Shown here: piece after piece, positions 5,623 through 7,772 of the stretch | Position numbering within the stretch: position 1 is the first letter of the stretch | How the letters are laid out: each line of letters starts with the position of its first letter | NCBI GenBank assembly: GCA_003484265.1 | Contig: DNDO01000207.1 | Span: 38,272 to 46,043, forward strand | DNA: 7,772 bases | Direction: 5' to 3' | Source of the DNA: Anaerolineae bacterium | Lineage (GTDB): Bacteria; Chloroflexota; Anaerolineae; Anaerolineales; Villigracilaceae | Program-made: the position numbers and the translations under genes | The notes under the pieces: generated by a model | Databases searched by the model: none | Seen by the model: the letters and a program-made list of their open reading frames with translations, nothing else | What the model was told of the DNA's origin: nothing

Positions 5623-7772
5623 CTACCCCGCGGAGTCTTTCGATTGTGTAAGGGGAACGAGCAAAAAGAATTTACTCCCCTTCCCCAGCTCACTCTCCGC
5701 CCATACCCTGCCGCCGTGACGTTCCGCGATGGACTTGACGATCGCAAGCCCCAACCCGGTGCCGCGCTGCGACAATGCTTCGCGGTTCGTGCCGCGATAG
5801 AACTTCTCGAACAACCGCTTCATATCATCCTTGGGGATGCCGATGCCGCTGTCTTGAACTGCAAACGTGAGCGTAGAGTCGGACGGCAGCAGTTGCACTG
5901 TAACATCGCCGCTTTTGCGCGTGTACTTGATGGCATTCTCGACAAGGTTATAAACAGCCTGGTGCAATAACGCCTGGTCCGCCTCCACAGCGTGAGGCAT
6001 GTCCTTGGGAATCTCCACAGACAACGAGATTTCCTTTTCCCTGGCGAGCATTTGCAATCCGCCGGTTACGCGTTCGATAATATTCAGCACAGGCACGCTT
6101 TCCACCTGCAAGCCGACGCCGAATTCGATGCGCCCGAGGTCGAGCAGGTTATTGACGAGCTTCGCCATGTTGTCCACGCCCTGCACGATCATCTTTGCAT
6201 AATTCTTCTGCTGGTCGTTCAGGTCGCCCGCCAATTCAAGCATGGTCGCATACCCGCGCATCAACGTAAGCGGCGAACGCAGGTCGTGGCTCACCGTGGA
6301 GACGAATTCAGATTTCAAGGTGTCTATCTCTTTAAGCTGCGATACATCGCGCATAATGCATACGCGCCCCACTGTGCTGTCGTCGGCTAGCATGGCGGAG
6401 GCGGTGGCGAGATAGGTCTTTCCGTTCGGCATGATGATCTCAGTTGTGCGCCCATTCTCGGAGGAGGATTGGAGCAGGTCGTACAACGGCTTGATCTGAA
6501 TCGTTTGTTGCAGATCCTGTCGTTCGCCGCGGTGAATCGTCATGCCAAAAAGTTGACTCGCAGCCGGGTTCGCCAGTATCAAGCGGTTGGATGCGTCGGT
6601 GACCAGGACCGGGTCTGGTGTGGAGTTAAGAATCGTTTCCAACTGACGGCGGCTTGCTTCCACCGCGAGAAATAACCTGATGTTCGCAACCGCCAGCGCC
6701 GCCTGGCTTGCCAGCGTGGTAATAAAACGGATATCTGATTCTGCGAAGACGCGTTGCTTTTTATACGCCGCCCACAACACGCCGAAGTAACGGTTCTCGT
6801 GCCGCAACGCAACCGCCGATAATGATTCAGGGTGGGGAAGTTCCGGGTCGAGGTCCAGATCGCGGGTCCGCGTGAGAGCCGCCATGACGAGCCTCTCTTT
6901 TTTCTCGGTCAGCGCCAGTATCTGCTGATCGAGATGAACATAAGAATCCTTCTCAGGCCCGCTCGAATAACGGAAGGGGATTTCAACCAGACCGGGGATC
7001 ATGTCGCGCACAAGGACGATGTGCGCCGCGCTTGCTCCGCTATCCACAACGGCTTCGAGGATCGCACCGAGCGCATCATCGAGTTCGAGCGTGGAGGCAA
7101 CCCCCTGACTGGCAACCAGCAATCGGTTAAGTTCATCGAGGCGCCCCTGCAGGCTGACGCGCATCTGCTCGAAAGCGACGCGTAATTCACCGACCTCATC
7201 CACACCCGCCGCTTGAAGAGGCCGGTCGAGTTTGCCGGTGGCGATATGCTTCGCCTCTGTCGCAAGACCCTGCAGGGAACCGGTAACCGCGCGCAGGCTT
7301 AACCGCAATGAAACCAACGCGAACAACCCAAGCAGAATGATCATCACAGAAATGGGCAGTGCGATCTCGATGGCGATCTGCTGTGTCTCCTGTGCGGGGA
7401 CAGTGAGAACGATTGCCCAGGGATGCCCGGGTACCGGTTCGTAATAGATCAGTTGGCGGGTCCCGTTCGAGGCGGTTTCCTGGTGGAAGCCCGGCTGGTC
7501 GGGTCTCATGCCAAGATATTCCGTCAACACAAATGCGGACTGTGGATGATAAATAACAAAGCCCTGCTCGTCTATCAACATCCCTGCGCCATTCAACTCT
7601 CCAAGGCTGTTCAAACTGTTGACCATCGAGCGCATGTATGGATTCGTTTGCAGATCGGTGCGCGCGATCAACACACGACTCGAGTCGGGAAAAACAGCAA
7701 GGAACGCAATCCGCGCCGAACCGCCGCTCGTTTCGGGAGGGATGGAATACATCTGGTTCGGCACACCCTGTG
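5623..7772 (-). CDS. Membrane sensor histidine kinase (Cache-HAMP-GAF-PAS-HisKA-HATPase), N-terminus beyond right edge
   Basis: The frame stays open to the window edge. The first possible start inside is a GTG at 7764-7762, but a Cache sensor without its first membrane helix would be incomplete, so the true start is taken to lie outside. Residues are numbered from that GTG. Residues 1-130 look like the distal half of an extracellular dCache domain (GMLIDEQGFVIYHP, 61-74). Then come a membrane helix (about 132-157), HAMP (to about 210, DEVGELRVAFEQM), GAF (about 222-365) and PAS (about 372-480). The kinase core has the H box SHDLRSP with phospho-acceptor H493, N box NLVENAIKYT (606-615), G1 DSGIGI (638-643), F box FEKFYRG (652-658) and G2 GTGLGLAI (668-675). 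All catalytic motifs are intact. It should sense an extracellular ligand and phosphorylate a response regulator, but none is encoded in the window. Adjacency to K+ transporters hints at, but does not prove, a link. Confidence 0.92.
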   Translation of the reverse strand, partial: QGVPNQMYSIPPETSGGSARIAFLAVFPDSSRVLIARTDLQTNPYMRSMVNSLNSLGELNGAGMLIDEQGFVIYHPQSAFVLTEYLGMRPDQPGFHQETASNGTRQLIYYEPVPGHPWAIVLTVPAQETQQIAIEIALPISVMIILLGLFALVSLRLSLRAVTGSLQGLATEAKHIATGKLDRPLQAAGVDEVGELRVAFEQMRVSLQGRLDELNRLLVASQGVASTLELDDALGAILEAVVDSGASAAHIVLVRDMIPGLVEIPFRYSSGPEKDSYVHLDQQILALTEKKERLVMAALTRTRDLDLDPELPHPESLSAVALRHENRYFGVLWAAYKKQRVFAESDIRFITTLASQAALAVANIRLFLAVEASRRQLETILNSTPDPVLVTDASNRLILANPAASQLFGMTIHRGERQDLQQTIQIKPLYDLLQSSSENGRTTEIIMPNGKTYLATASAMLADDSTVGRVCIMRDVSQLKEIDTLKSEFVSTVSHDLRSPLTLMRGYATMLELAGDLNDQQKNYAKMIVQGVDNMAKLVNNLLDLGRIEFGVGLQVESVPVLNIIERVTGGLQMLAREKEISLSVEIPKDMPHAVEADQALLHQAVYNLVENAIKYTRKSGDVTVQLLPSDSTLTFAVQDSGIGIPKDDMKRLFEKFYRGTNREALSQRGTGLGLAIVKSIAERHGGRVWAESELGKGSKFFLLVPLTQSKDSAG

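Noticed and set aside
5992..6390. Plus-strand open frame (132 codons) opposite the histidine kinase core
   Set aside because: It lies opposite the HisKA region with all catalytic motifs intact on the minus strand; no independent coding evidence.

Overview
The window (7772 bp, moderate G+C) is bacterial, and every gene lies on the minus strand, so transcription runs from the right edge to the left. The content suggests a member of the Chloroflexota, probably Anaerolineae-like. I base this on the style of the proteins (a Cache-HAMP-GAF-PAS-kinase sensor, a KimA-type transporter cluster with single-domain RCK proteins, the L34 N-terminus), not on a marker-gene comparison, so the phylum is an inference of moderate confidence.

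Layout in transcription order. (1) 7772-5623: most of a membrane-bound sensor histidine kinase whose N-terminus lies beyond the right edge. (2) 5544-3598 and (3) 3510-1549: two tandem, colinear paralogues of a KimA-type (KUP/APC-superfamily) potassium:proton symporter, each with a 12-helix-type membrane domain and a cytosolic C-terminal domain. Their conserved residues match those I recall as the K+ site of Bacillus subtilis KimA. (4) 1543-881 and (5) 879-175: two different single-unit RCK (TrkA/KtrA-like) nucleotide-binding regulators. (6) 76-1: the first 25 codons of rpmH (ribosomal protein L34), cut by the left edge, with its own strong sigma70-type promoter.

The second KimA gene and the two RCK genes are separated by only 5 nt and 1 nt. 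Each RCK gene has a Shine-Dalgarno sequence inside the end of the gene before it, so transporter and regulators are probably made together by coupled translation. There is no TrkH/KtrB channel subunit in the window. The simplest reading is a potassium uptake module in which RCK proteins serve KimA-type symporters. From memory, a comparable grouping exists in mycobacteria (Rv2690c with ceoB/ceoC).

The two short gaps before the KimA genes (78 and 87 nt) each hold a TATAAT box followed 8-9 nt later by a small hairpin, so each transporter may have its own promoter and structured leader. The gap between the last RCK gene and rpmH holds the rpmH promoter directly after the RCK stop codon, with no convincing terminator, so readthrough from the potassium genes into rpmH is possible. 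No RNA gene, mobile element, CRISPR array or gene-free stretch over 100 bp was seen.
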